Part shown: positions 33,075-42,216 of the stretch, in pieces
How positions within the stretch are numbered: the stretch's first letter is position 1
Layout of the letters: every line of letters begins with the position of its first letter
The notes under the pieces: model-generated
The model's input: the letters and a program-made list of their open reading frames with translations, nothing else
The model's database searches: none
Told to the model about the DNA's origin: nothing
Position numbers and translations under genes: made by a program
Source of the DNA: Firmicutes bacterium HGW-Firmicutes-7
GTDB taxonomy: Bacteria > Bacillota > Clostridia > Lachnospirales > Vallitaleaceae
Length of the DNA: 64,000 bases
Direction: 5' to 3'
Assembly: GCA_002841375.1 (NCBI GenBank)
Contig: PGZO01000011.1
Span: forward strand, 1 to 64,000

Positions 33075-34244
33075 ATGAAAAAAATACTGTTTGTGGATGA
33101 TGAGATTCAAATATTAAAGTCCTTATGTAGAGTTTTTATGGACACAGAGTACGAAGTATATGCAGCTGCAAGTGGAGAAGCCGCATTGGAAATTTTGAAA
33201 GTTGATGAAATTGATTTGGTCATCTCGGATATGCGTATGCCTTATATGGATGGGTATGAGTTGTTGTTGCAAATAAAAAAATTATATCCCAAAACGATTC
33301 GGATTATACTAAGTGGGTATTCAGATGAAAAAGTAGTATTTAATGCACTTCAAAAAAACATAGCAAAGTTATATGTTATGAAACCTTGGCAAAATGAAAA
33401 GCTATTATTGATCATCGATCAAATATTTAAGACAGAAGAAATATTAACAAGCGCTAATTTGTTAACATTGATTAATGGAACTGAACATTTACCTACGATT
33501 GAGGCAAGCTATCAAAAAATACTTCAACTAATAGATAAGGAATCTGATTTATCAAATATTGCGAAAGAAATAGAACGAGATCAATCCATAGCATCAAAGA
33601 TATTGCATGTTGCCAATTCAGCATACTACAATGCTAAAACAGGTTCTATAAAACAAGCAATAACGTATATCGGTATTCATAATACTAGAAATTTAGTCGT
33701 TTCAACCTCGATCATAGAGGGCATTAAATCAAAAGGCATCATTCAAGAGAAAATAGAAATGATATGGAATCATGCTTTCATCACCAATAGACTTTTGAAT
33801 TTCATTTATCAAAAGCATTTAAACAAAAAAATACCAGAGTCCTATTCAGCAACTGGATTATTACATAATATTGGGCTTGTATTATTTTTAAGCAACTATG
33901 AACAAGAATATGTGAAGCTTTTACTTCTTGCAAAAACGCAAAAAGAAAGCATTGAAAAGTTTGAGTTACAGAAGTTTAAGGTTACACATAATGAAGCGGG
34001 AAGTTATTTGCTAAATTGGTGGGAATTTCCATATGCTATTGTTGAAGCAACAATGTATCATCATAAACCCTTTGATGAAAAAGTAACCAATCGCGAATTA
34101 GTGAGTGCACTTCATATTGCACAAAAATATGCTTGGGATTTAATAAAAGAAGAAACTTATGATGATTTCGATTTGCGTGTTTTTGATTTTTTAAATATCT
34201 CAAAAGATGATTTTGAAAAAAGCTTAGATACAATTAGCTTGTAA
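33075..34244 (+). CDS. response regulator with HDOD output domain
   Basis: The 389-residue product has a receiver domain (phospho-Asp in LVISDMRMPYMDG) and an HDOD domain (about residues 140-330, with ASKILHVANSAYYN and LLHNIGLVLFLSN). HDOD domains are non-catalytic relatives of HD phosphohydrolases that act in signalling and motility control. GGAGGTTATT precedes ATG 33075; a TTG 12 bases upstream is unlikely. It belongs to the FIST-kinase cluster. Confidence 0.88.
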   Translation: MKKILFVDDEIQILKSLCRVFMDTEYEVYAAASGEAALEILKVDEIDLVISDMRMPYMDGYELLLQIKKLYPKTIRIILSGYSDEKVVFNALQKNIAKLYVMKPWQNEKLLLIIDQIFKTEEILTSANLLTLINGTEHLPTIEASYQKILQLIDKESDLSNIAKEIERDQSIASKILHVANSAYYNAKTGSIKQAITYIGIHNTRNLVVSTSIIEGIKSKGIIQEKIEMIWNHAFITNRLLNFIYQKHLNKKIPESYSATGLLHNIGLVLFLSNYEQEYVKLLLLAKTQKESIEKFELQKFKVTHNEAGSYLLNWWEFPYAIVEATMYHHKPFDEKVTNRELVSALHIAQKYAWDLIKEETYDDFDLRVFDFLNISKDDFEKSLDTISL

Positions 34245-34291
34245 ACATTCTTTGAACTTCATGAGATTAATTAATAGGGGGTGGTAATACT

Positions 34292-35338
34292 ATGTATGAA
34301 AATTATTCTGTGTTATTTGTTGATGATGAGATAAATATTTTGAACTCTCTTAAAAGAGGTTTGATGGATGAAGCGTATACGTGTTTCTTTGCTTCAAGTG
34401 GCAAAGAAGCATTAGCGGTCTTGGAAGAAAAAAAGATTAGTGTAATCGTAAGTGATATGCGTATGCCAGAAATGAATGGACTTAAATTACTCAAAGAGGT
34501 TGAAGATAAGTATCCTCGCATGATTAAAATAATCCTCTCTGGATATACCCAGTTGCCACAAATATTGGTTACGATCAATCAAGTAGATATTTTTAAATTT
34601 ATTACAAAGCCTTGGAAGTTAGAAGAAGAATTCAAAGTGGCAATTCATAAAGCACTGGATTACTATATCATTCAAGAAGAAAATGATGAAATTAAGAAGG
34701 CTTTACAAAATAAAAATCAGGCATATACGAATATTTTGAAAAATATTGATGAAACTGTAACTGTGGCAAGAAGAAGTTGTGATATTATGGTTGAGTGTGG
34801 TAAGCAAATGATTGGGTTTAATCGTCAGGTTTGTAACCAACCTAAAGAAGTATATACACACTTATTGGACTTACAGGGAAAGATATTTGAACTATTTGCG
34901 CAAGCAGTTAAAGGCGATGAGAAAGATACCTCCTGTGAAGCCCTACTTAATGAAATTACTCAATGTATAGAAACATCTATACCAGTTTCTAAAACAGATA
35001 TAAAGCCTGGATTTCAACAAAAAGTAAAAATGCATTATAAAATTGCTGTAGCACTTATGTTATCATGTACAACTATATTAGAAGACATATATAAGCAGAA
35101 TGGCATATATATTGTAGCAGCTGTTAATAATAAAAAGTGTCCGACGATCAGTTTGGTTTGCCCTAAAGTTCAAACTAAAGATGCAAATGATTATGAAAAT
35201 GAAATGGCGTTGTTAAGTACTAGGTTGGATTTCATTAATTCAGTTAATACCAATGTCGCAAAGCTGTGCAAAATGGATTTTTACGTGACGAAGTTAGATG
35301 GCAACATTATTGCGGTATTAACTTTGAACGCGATATAA
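34292..35338 (+). CDS. response regulator with an unrecognised C-terminal domain
   Basis: The 348-residue product has a receiver domain (DDEIN pocket, phospho-Asp in VIVSDMRMPEMNG, Lys in FITKPWKLEE), like the REC of the preceding protein. After about residue 125 comes a helical linker and a region rich in cysteines (CDIMVECGKQ, DTSCEALLNEITQCIET, KKCPTISLVCPK) that I cannot place. The output mechanism is unknown. GGGGGTGG precedes ATG 34292. Last gene of the signalling cluster; serine dehydratase follows 27 bases later. Confidence 0.82.
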   Translation: MYENYSVLFVDDEINILNSLKRGLMDEAYTCFFASSGKEALAVLEEKKISVIVSDMRMPEMNGLKLLKEVEDKYPRMIKIILSGYTQLPQILVTINQVDIFKFITKPWKLEEEFKVAIHKALDYYIIQEENDEIKKALQNKNQAYTNILKNIDETVTVARRSCDIMVECGKQMIGFNRQVCNQPKEVYTHLLDLQGKIFELFAQAVKGDEKDTSCEALLNEITQCIETSIPVSKTDIKPGFQQKVKMHYKIAVALMLSCTTILEDIYKQNGIYIVAAVNNKKCPTISLVCPKVQTKDANDYENEMALLSTRLDFINSVNTNVAKLCKMDFYVTKLDGNIIAVLTLNAI

Positions 35339-35365
35339 ACAAATTTTAATGAAAGCGTGGAGCTT

Positions 35366-36025
35366 ATGAATGTATTTGATATAATTGGACCAGTTATGAT
35401 TGGACCATCTAGTTCTCATACTGCAGGTGCAGTGAGAATTGGAAAAGTTGCAAGAACCTTATTGCATGAAGAAGTAATTGAAGCAAAGATTATGCTACAT
35501 GGTTCTTTTGCAAAAACTTACCGTGGACATGGAACGGATAAAGCTTTAGTTGGAGGTATTATGGACATGCTTCCGGATGATATTAGAATTAGACACAGCC
35601 TAGCGTTGGCAAAGGAACAAGGTATTAAAGTGAGCTTTGAAGAAATTGTAATTGATAAGGCTCACCCAAATACTGCAGTAATTCACTTGACGGGTAAAAG
35701 TGGGAAGAATGTTACGATTAGAGGCGCATCAGTTGGTGGGGGAAATATTATAATTAATAATATTAATGGTTTAGAAGTCGAACTATCCTGCCAAAACACA
35801 TCACTAATAGTCGTGCATAAAGATACGCCAGGTACAATTGCTGCAGTAACGAGCTTTGTGGCAAAGAGTGGTGTTAATATAGGAAATTTCAGGCTTAGCC
35901 GAGAAGAACGTGGTGGCTTAGCAGTGATGGCAATAGAAATAGATGGTGCTGAGAATGAAAGCCTTAATGAAGAAATATCAAAGCTTTCAAATGTTATTAG
36001 CTCAACAATGCTAAAAAGAGTTTAG
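35366..36025 (+). CDS. sdaAB: L-serine dehydratase, iron-sulfur-dependent, beta subunit
   Basis: The 219-residue product opens with NVFDIIGPVMIGPSSSHTAG, the substrate-binding loop of SdaAB, and ends with an ACT domain (KDTPGTIAAVTSFVAKSGVN). With the alpha subunit it deaminates L-serine to pyruvate and ammonia in amino-acid-fermenting anaerobes. ATG 35366 follows GTGGAG; a GTG at 35357 is part of that site. The alpha subunit follows after 15 bases. Confidence 0.93.
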   Translation: MNVFDIIGPVMIGPSSSHTAGAVRIGKVARTLLHEEVIEAKIMLHGSFAKTYRGHGTDKALVGGIMDMLPDDIRIRHSLALAKEQGIKVSFEEIVIDKAHPNTAVIHLTGKSGKNVTIRGASVGGGNIIINNINGLEVELSCQNTSLIVVHKDTPGTIAAVTSFVAKSGVNIGNFRLSREERGGLAVMAIEIDGAENESLNEEISKLSNVISSTMLKRV

Positions 36026-36040
36026 GAAGAAGAGGGACAT

Positions 36041-36913
36041 ATGATTAAATATGATTCAGTAAATGAACTGGTAACTATGGCTATTGCTTTAAATAAAAAC
36101 ATATCGGAACTAGTCATTAATCAGCAAGCTGAGGAATTGGAGAAATCTACCGAGGAATTATATGAAACCATGCACAGTAGCTTGCAGGTTATGAAGCAAT
36201 CGGTAACCGAGGGATTAGATCCAGATTTAAAATCAGCAAGTGGTATGAGTGGTGGTTCAGCCTTTAAAATGAAAAAATATGTAGACAGTGGGAAAAGCTT
36301 ATGTGGAAATGCTTTTGGTATGTCTATAGCTAGAGCTTTGGCTGTAGCAGAGCTTAATTCTTGTATGGGAAGAATTGTTGCGGCACCAACTGCAGGGGCT
36401 TGTGGTATAATACCCGCTGCATTATTGACAATGGCTGAGGAAAAAAATATCGAAGAAGAAAAAATAGTAATGTCTTTATTTACTGCCTCTGCAATTGGAA
36501 TCGTAATTGCACATAATGCAAGTATTTCAGGTGCGGAAGGTGGATGCCAAGCAGAATGTGGAAGTGCATCGGCAATGGCAGCAGCCGCCCTTGTTGAATT
36601 AGCTGGGGGAACGCCAGAAATGGTTGCTCATGCATGTGCCATCGCACTCAAAAATATACTGGGACTTGTTTGTGATCCTGTCGCAGGACTCGTTGAAGTT
36701 CCCTGTAATAAAAGAAATGCAGCAGGTGTAGCAAATGCATTTGTTGCAGCTGAAATGGTTTTAGCTGGCATAGAAAGTGCCATACCATGTGATGAAGTAA
36801 TTCTTGCTATGAAAAAAGTAGGCGATCTTATGTCCTATTCTCTGAAAGAAACAGCGGAAGGTGGACTTGCAGCAACACCTACGGCAAAGCGGATAAGTCA
36901 AAGGATATATTAA
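36041..36913 (+). CDS. sdaAA: L-serine dehydratase, iron-sulfur-dependent, alpha subunit
   Basis: The 290-residue product has the conserved cysteines that hold the 4Fe-4S cluster (TAGACGIIPAAL, EGGCQAECGSASAMAA, VCDPVAGLVEVPC) and SGMSGGSAFKM for the substrate. This is the catalytic subunit. AGAGGGACAT precedes ATG 36041. It ends the transcription unit; an AT-rich gap follows. Confidence 0.94.
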   Translation: MIKYDSVNELVTMAIALNKNISELVINQQAEELEKSTEELYETMHSSLQVMKQSVTEGLDPDLKSASGMSGGSAFKMKKYVDSGKSLCGNAFGMSIARALAVAELNSCMGRIVAAPTAGACGIIPAALLTMAEEKNIEEEKIVMSLFTASAIGIVIAHNASISGAEGGCQAECGSASAMAAAALVELAGGTPEMVAHACAIALKNILGLVCDPVAGLVEVPCNKRNAAGVANAFVAAEMVLAGIESAIPCDEVILAMKKVGDLMSYSLKETAEGGLAATPTAKRISQRIY

Positions 36914-37290
36914 AGCACAAGGTTTGCTTTAAATTCAAAATATAAAGTATGAAGATATAAATACTTACATAATATGACGTATTTTCATAATAAATCTTGA
37001 CAAATTTAGTTTTAAGATATAATATAAATGTACGCAATTTATATTATATAAAGAAAATAAAATAATAATTTATGATTGGTTCATCATGTGAATTTTATAT
37101 TTTTATTCACAGCTATTATATTTTTGAGGGAAATATAATAATTATAGTCATAAATTTAATATAACAATGTTTCAGGGGCATAAGAAAATATGTTTATTTT
37201 TTATGCATAAAAGATCTTTAAAAAATACTTAATCGTGATAGGTATTAGCATGGATGAAATAAACAGAAGATTAACTTGGGGGTAATTAAC
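36914..37290 (+). promoter_or_regulatory. long AT-rich leader with a promoter for the polysaccharide locus
   Basis: TTGACA (36997-37002) is followed by overlapping -10 candidates TATAAT (37018-37023) and TAATAT (37020-37025). The message would have an untranslated leader of about 250 nt. In it GCATAAGAAAATA (37179-37191) can pair with TTATTTTTTATGC (37195-37207). No known riboswitch fold was recognised. The rest holds no gene. Confidence 0.5.
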
Positions 37291-39201
37291 ATGAGAATAA
37301 AAACAAAAATGATCTACTTAATTTTAATTGATATTTTGACAATTTACATTACTTTTTTACTTTCTATGTATATTCACTTCGAAAGTCATATACCCAGTCA
37401 AATTATAATGGAATTTCAACGCATTAGTATTATTACAGTGCTAATAAAAATGTTTTTCTATTATCAGTTTTCTCTATACGATAGTTTGTGGGAATATGCA
37501 TCAATAGAAGAACTAGTTAAGGTGCTGGGTGCGGTAGTGACTGGTAACTTTTTTTCAATACTCTATATGATTTTTATGGGATTTAGAATATATCCAGGAA
37601 TTTATGTTGTGGCTGTATTATTTGAAGTTATGTTAATTGTAGGCATACGTTTTAGTTATCGTTTTGCTAGAAGAATTAAACACAATCAAACCATTTGGCG
37701 TCAAGAATATAATAAAAATGTACTAGTGATTGGTTGTGGATCTACAGCTAGTCTTGTCGCAAATGAAATAAAGAATCATCCTCAAGCTTACGGGCAAATA
37801 GTAGGCTATATCGATGATGACAAACAAAAAATCGGAAAAACCATTGCAGGAATTAAAGTGTTAGGAAATAGACATGATATTTATAGCATTTCTAAGAGAT
37901 TTAACATTAGTGAGATTATTGTTGCAGTTCCGACTGCTTCAAAATCAGATTTAAAAGAAATACTTACTGAATCTAAACGATGTGATGCAAAAGTTAGAAT
38001 AGTACCTGGGATTACTGAAATAATTGATGGAAAAGTATCCATGAGCAAAATAAGAGATGTGGAAATAGAAGATTTATTAGGTAGAGAGCCTGTGGATCTT
38101 AACTTACATGAGATAGCATCTTATTTAGAAGGAAGAGTCATTTTAGTAACCGGTGGAGGCGGATCTATTGGGTCTGAGTTATGTAGACAGATTGCAAGGT
38201 TTAATCCTAAGAAATTAGTGATTTTAGATATTTATGAAAACAACGCATATGAAATACAGAAGGAACTTTCTTCACAGTATAGTAAGCAACTTGACCTTGA
38301 AGTACTGATTGCTTCTGTTCGAGAAAGAGAGACAATCTTTCAAATAGTTAAAAGTGTAAAACCAGACGTAATCTTTCATGCAGCTGCTCATAAACATGTA
38401 CCACTTATGGAAGACTCACCAAAGGAAGCTATTAAAAATAATGTTTTTGGAACAATGAATGTAGCTGAGGCTGCACATGAATTTAATGTTGAACGTTTTG
38501 TTTTGATTTCAACTGATAAAGCTGTTAATCCTACGAATGTAATGGGTGCTAGCAAACGAATGTGTGAAATGGTTATTCAAGGGCTAGCAAAAACCAGTAA
38601 AACAAAGTTCGTAGCAGTAAGGTTTGGAAATGTTCTAGGAAGCAATGGATCGGTAATCCCTTTATTTAAGAAACAAATTAGTGATGGTGGACCAGTGACT
38701 ATTACACATATGGAAATTATTCGCTATTTTATGACGATACCTGAAGCTGCCCAACTTGTAATCCAAGCGGGTGCAATAGCAAATGGAGGAGAAATATTCG
38801 TTCTTGATATGGGAGAGCCTGTTAAGATTTTTGACCTTGCAATTGATTTGATTAAGTTATCAGGATTAGAACCTCATAAAGACATTCAAATTGAGGTTAC
38901 TGGGCTTAGACCAGGTGAAAAGCTATATGAAGAACTTTTAATGGAAGAAGAAGGCTTAGAAAATACAAAATACAAGAAAATATTTATTGGAAATTCAGGC
39001 GACATTACCTATACATTATTGAAAAAATCTTTTATGCAATTAAAGGAGCAGATGTTGAAATTGGATAATGAGGATTTAAAAGAATACATTAAACGCCTCG
39101 TACCAACTTATTCATATATTTCTGAAACTGAATTTGAAGATGAAAATGTGGTAAATATTCAAGAGGAGCATCATAAAGCATTAAAGATTATTAAGAATTA
39201 A
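37291..39201 (+). CDS. CapD/PglF-like nucleotide-sugar 4,6-dehydratase, membrane-bound
   Basis: The 636-residue product has four N-terminal membrane segments (about residues 10-125), a CoA-binding-like linker with VLVIGCGSTASLVANEI and a C-terminal SDR domain. That domain has VTGGGGSIGSELCRQIA for NAD and TNVMGASKR, where the family has Met in place of the usual Tyr. Enzymes of this type dehydrate UDP-GlcNAc to the 4-keto-6-deoxy sugar. With the DegT aminotransferase at 43581 this would give a 4-amino-4,6-dideoxy sugar. GGGGGTAATTAAC precedes ATG 37291; a TTG at 37276 is less likely. First gene of the locus. Confidence 0.9.
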   Translation: MRIKTKMIYLILIDILTIYITFLLSMYIHFESHIPSQIIMEFQRISIITVLIKMFFYYQFSLYDSLWEYASIEELVKVLGAVVTGNFFSILYMIFMGFRIYPGIYVVAVLFEVMLIVGIRFSYRFARRIKHNQTIWRQEYNKNVLVIGCGSTASLVANEIKNHPQAYGQIVGYIDDDKQKIGKTIAGIKVLGNRHDIYSISKRFNISEIIVAVPTASKSDLKEILTESKRCDAKVRIVPGITEIIDGKVSMSKIRDVEIEDLLGREPVDLNLHEIASYLEGRVILVTGGGGSIGSELCRQIARFNPKKLVILDIYENNAYEIQKELSSQYSKQLDLEVLIASVRERETIFQIVKSVKPDVIFHAAAHKHVPLMEDSPKEAIKNNVFGTMNVAEAAHEFNVERFVLISTDKAVNPTNVMGASKRMCEMVIQGLAKTSKTKFVAVRFGNVLGSNGSVIPLFKKQISDGGPVTITHMEIIRYFMTIPEAAQLVIQAGAIANGGEIFVLDMGEPVKIFDLAIDLIKLSGLEPHKDIQIEVTGLRPGEKLYEELLMEEEGLENTKYKKIFIGNSGDITYTLLKKSFMQLKEQMLKLDNEDLKEYIKRLVPTYSYISETEFEDENVVNIQEEHHKALKIIKN

Positions 39202-39246
39202 TAGGAAAAATGAGCGTACTATTATTAAAAAGGATGATTAGACACT

Positions 39247-39831
39247 ATGAAAAAATATTATTATGTTAAACATGTGTTTGATTTTATTGTTGCTTTTATT
39301 GGACTGATTATTTCGTTGCCAGTTATGTTAATAATTTCAGTTCTCATAGTACTTGAATCTAAAGGGCCGATATTTTTTTTGCAAGAACGATTAGGGCAGA
39401 ATGGAAAAGTATTCAAAATCTATAAATTTAGAACAATGGTTGATGGTGCTATTAATATGGGGGATGGCCTTCACACCTATGATGGTGATTCACGAATTAC
39501 AAAGGTTGGTTCAGTACTGCGTAAAACGAGCTTGGATGAATTACCTCAAGTCATTAATGTATTAAAGGGGGATATGAGTATAATCGGTCCAAGACCACCA
39601 GTACCGTATTATCCAAGGAGCTATGAAGAGTATAACGAAATTCAAAACCAACGGTTTTTAATTAAACCAGGAATTTCAGGATATGCCCAAGTTATGGTAA
39701 GAAATAGTGCTACGTGGGATGAAAGAATAGAGTACGATATAGTCTATGTCGAACGAATGAGTCTGTTTTTTGATATTAAAATCTGTTTATTAACTGTTTT
39801 ATCAGTTATTAAAAGTGAAAATATTTATTAA
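39247..39831 (+). CDS. PglC-like initiating phosphoglycosyltransferase
   Basis: The 194-residue product is the short form of the bacterial sugar transferase family: one reentrant hydrophobic N-terminus, FLQERLGQNGKVFKIYKFRTM, SLDELPQVINVLKGDMSIIG and IKPGISGYAQV. It transfers a sugar phosphate to undecaprenyl phosphate, starting repeat-unit assembly. A bacillosamine-like sugar from the preceding enzyme and the DegT aminotransferase is a plausible substrate. It is encoded 45 bases after the dehydratase. Confidence 0.9.
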   Translation: MKKYYYVKHVFDFIVAFIGLIISLPVMLIISVLIVLESKGPIFFLQERLGQNGKVFKIYKFRTMVDGAINMGDGLHTYDGDSRITKVGSVLRKTSLDELPQVINVLKGDMSIIGPRPPVPYYPRSYEEYNEIQNQRFLIKPGISGYAQVMVRNSATWDERIEYDIVYVERMSLFFDIKICLLTVLSVIKSENIY

Positions 39832-39869
39832 TAGAGGTTACATAAAAATAATTTATGAAGGATGAAATA

Positions 39870-40832
39870 ATGAATATTTTAATTACTAGTGTTGGAAGAA
39901 GAACACAATTACTAACGTATTTTAAAGAAGAATTAAACGGTCAAGGGAATCTTGTTGCAACTGATAATAGCGAGTTAGCGCCTGCATTATATGTTGCAGA
40001 TAAACATTACATAGTACCTCGCATTACAGATCCTGAGTATATCAATATATTATTAAACATATGTAAGGAAGAGAAAGTAGTTGCTATTTTTTCATTAATT
40101 GACCCCGAACTCTCGATTATTTCAAAGCATGCAAGTTTATTTGAAAATATTGGAGTCAAACCAATTGTATCGCCATTTGATGTGTGCGAGTTGTGGTTGG
40201 ATAAATATAAAACTCAGTCGTTTTGTTTGGATAACGGATTTAATTATGCAAAAACCTATAATAATTTAAATAGTTTTCAGGATGCAATTCTTAAACGTAA
40301 AATTAGCTATCCTGTTTTTATTAAGCCTCAAAAGGGTAGTGCAAGTTTAAACATTAATAAAGCAAATAATTTTGAAGAAGCTAATTTAATATTTAATTCA
40401 TCTCAGGAGATGATTATACAGGAATATTTAGCTGGACAAGAACTAGGAGTAGATGTATATATTGATTTTGTATCAAAAAAGGTTATTTCTATCTTTATTA
40501 AAGAGAAAATTGCTATGAGAGCTGGCGAAACGGATAAATCAAAATCTATCAAATCAGATAAGCTAACTAGTATTATTGAACAATTGGTTGTAAAAGCTGG
40601 ATTGGTTGGGCCAGTAGATATAGATATATTTGAACAGAATGGTGAGTTCTATATTTCAGAGATCAATCCAAGATTCGGTGGCGGGTATTTACATGCATAC
40701 GAATGCGGAGTAAATTTTCCGAAATTCATTATACAAAACTTGATCGGGAATATAAATACGCCAACGATAGGTGAATATGAAGAAAATGTATATATGATGA
40801 AGCATGACACGTTAACGATTAGGAAACAGTGA
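39870..40832 (+). CDS. ATP-grasp ligase of the polysaccharide locus
   Basis: The 320-residue product has an N-terminal Rossmann-like part (NILITSVGRRTQLL, then ADKHYIVPRITDP) and an ATP-grasp fold. FIKPQKGSASLNI and IIQEYLAGQELGVDVYID bind ATP, and SEINPRFGGGYLHA gives the metal ligands. It joins a carboxylate to an amine or similar nucleophile. Beside an amino acid decarboxylase-like enzyme and a CapK-like protein it may make an amide decoration on a sugar. GAAGGATGAAATA precedes ATG 39870. Exact substrates unknown. Confidence 0.8.
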   Translation: MNILITSVGRRTQLLTYFKEELNGQGNLVATDNSELAPALYVADKHYIVPRITDPEYINILLNICKEEKVVAIFSLIDPELSIISKHASLFENIGVKPIVSPFDVCELWLDKYKTQSFCLDNGFNYAKTYNNLNSFQDAILKRKISYPVFIKPQKGSASLNINKANNFEEANLIFNSSQEMIIQEYLAGQELGVDVYIDFVSKKVISIFIKEKIAMRAGETDKSKSIKSDKLTSIIEQLVVKAGLVGPVDIDIFEQNGEFYISEINPRFGGGYLHAYECGVNFPKFIIQNLIGNINTPTIGEYEENVYMMKHDTLTIRKQ

Positions 40833-40923
40833 CTATAATGAAAATATATAATTCGTTATATTATTGTGTATATGAATTTGTACTAATACATAGTTATATA
40901 TAAAAAAGACAGGAGTATTTAAA

Positions 40924-42120
40924 ATGGATATAAATACATTAGAAACACCTTGTTATATAATAGATTCAGATGAACTTAACTATAATTATGAAAGCTTATA
41001 TAACGCTTTCTCAAAGCACTGGAAGGGAGTATTAGGTATTGGATACTCAGTAAAAACAAATCATTTACCATGGATTATGGAAAACATGAAACAAAAAGGT
41101 GCTTATGCAGAGGTAGTATCTAGTGTTGAATATCAGTTAGCAGAATTAATTGGATTTACACCGAAACAAATCATATACAATGGACCCAATAAAACATTAG
41201 ATACCTTAGAACGTGCTGTAAAAATGGGTAGCATTGTTAATATCGATACTTTTCCTCAAATAGATTTTCTGGGTTCATTTTCAAGAACAACAGAAATAAA
41301 AGTCGGTTTGAGAGTTAATTTTGATTTAGAAGAAGTATGTCCAAATGAAAGTAGCATGGGAAATGAACCTAGTAGATTTGGGTTTTGTACTATGAATAAT
41401 AGCTTTAAAAATGCGCTAAAGCGTTGTGAAGAGCTTAATATAACAGTTTGTGGACTTCATATGCATCAAAGTTCAAAAACACGAAGTAACAAAGTTTTTA
41501 AAGCATTAGCAGAAAAAGTGGTTACTTGTATTAAACAGTATGACATGAAAGATCAATTAGAGTATATAGATATCGGGGGTGGTTTTTTTGGAGGGAGAAA
41601 TTCTAAAAAAATGCCAACGTTTGATGATTACGCTTTTACTATTTGTAAAACTATTAAACCATATATTTCAGAAGAGAAAACTCAACTTATTATCGAACCA
41701 GGTGCATCTCTTATCGCTACACCTATAAGTTATCTATCAAAAGTAATTGATGTTAAAGATATCAAAAATCAAAGATTTGTTACAATAGATGGATCTAATT
41801 TACACGTTAACCCATTTCTTGTAAACAGGAAGCATCCTTATGAACTGTATTCAAAAGAAGTAACGTATGAACCAATTCAAATTGTATGTGGAAGTACATG
41901 TATGGAGAATGATCGTTTACTCTATTTGAAAAGCTCGCCAAGTTTAAAATGCGGTGATATCGTCAAAATAAAGAACTGTGGTTCATATACAATGTGTTTT
42001 AATTCTTTTTTTATAAATTCTCCTCCACCTGTATATGTAAAAAATAATAACGAAATTGAAATGGTAAGAGAGGCTTGTGTTCCTGAAAAGCTTATGGGCT
42101 TATGGAAAAAAACATTGTAA
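40924..42120 (+). CDS. diaminopimelate/ornithine decarboxylase-like PLP enzyme
   Basis: The 398-residue product has the alanine-racemase-like barrel of fold III decarboxylases: TPCYIIDSDEL, the PLP Lys in GIGYSVKTNHLPW, GLHMHQSSKTR, YIDIGGGFFGG and IIEPGASLIA. The C-terminal beta domain has GSTCMENDRLL with the catalytic Cys. It may decarboxylate a diamino acid to a diamine or amine used by the ATP-grasp ligase next door. It is not a normal lysA in context. CAGGAGTATTTAAA precedes ATG 40924. Confidence 0.82.
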   Translation: MDINTLETPCYIIDSDELNYNYESLYNAFSKHWKGVLGIGYSVKTNHLPWIMENMKQKGAYAEVVSSVEYQLAELIGFTPKQIIYNGPNKTLDTLERAVKMGSIVNIDTFPQIDFLGSFSRTTEIKVGLRVNFDLEEVCPNESSMGNEPSRFGFCTMNNSFKNALKRCEELNITVCGLHMHQSSKTRSNKVFKALAEKVVTCIKQYDMKDQLEYIDIGGGFFGGRNSKKMPTFDDYAFTICKTIKPYISEEKTQLIIEPGASLIATPISYLSKVIDVKDIKNQRFVTIDGSNLHVNPFLVNRKHPYELYSKEVTYEPIQIVCGSTCMENDRLLYLKSSPSLKCGDIVKIKNCGSYTMCFNSFFINSPPPVYVKNNNEIEMVREACVPEKLMGLWKKTL

Positions 42121-42216
42121 TAAAAGTTTTATTATTTATTGGTTATGAGTTTATATCAAATAAAGTCTTAGGAAATAAGACAATTGTAGCGTAATGAGAT
42201 TGAGAGGAGTATTGTT

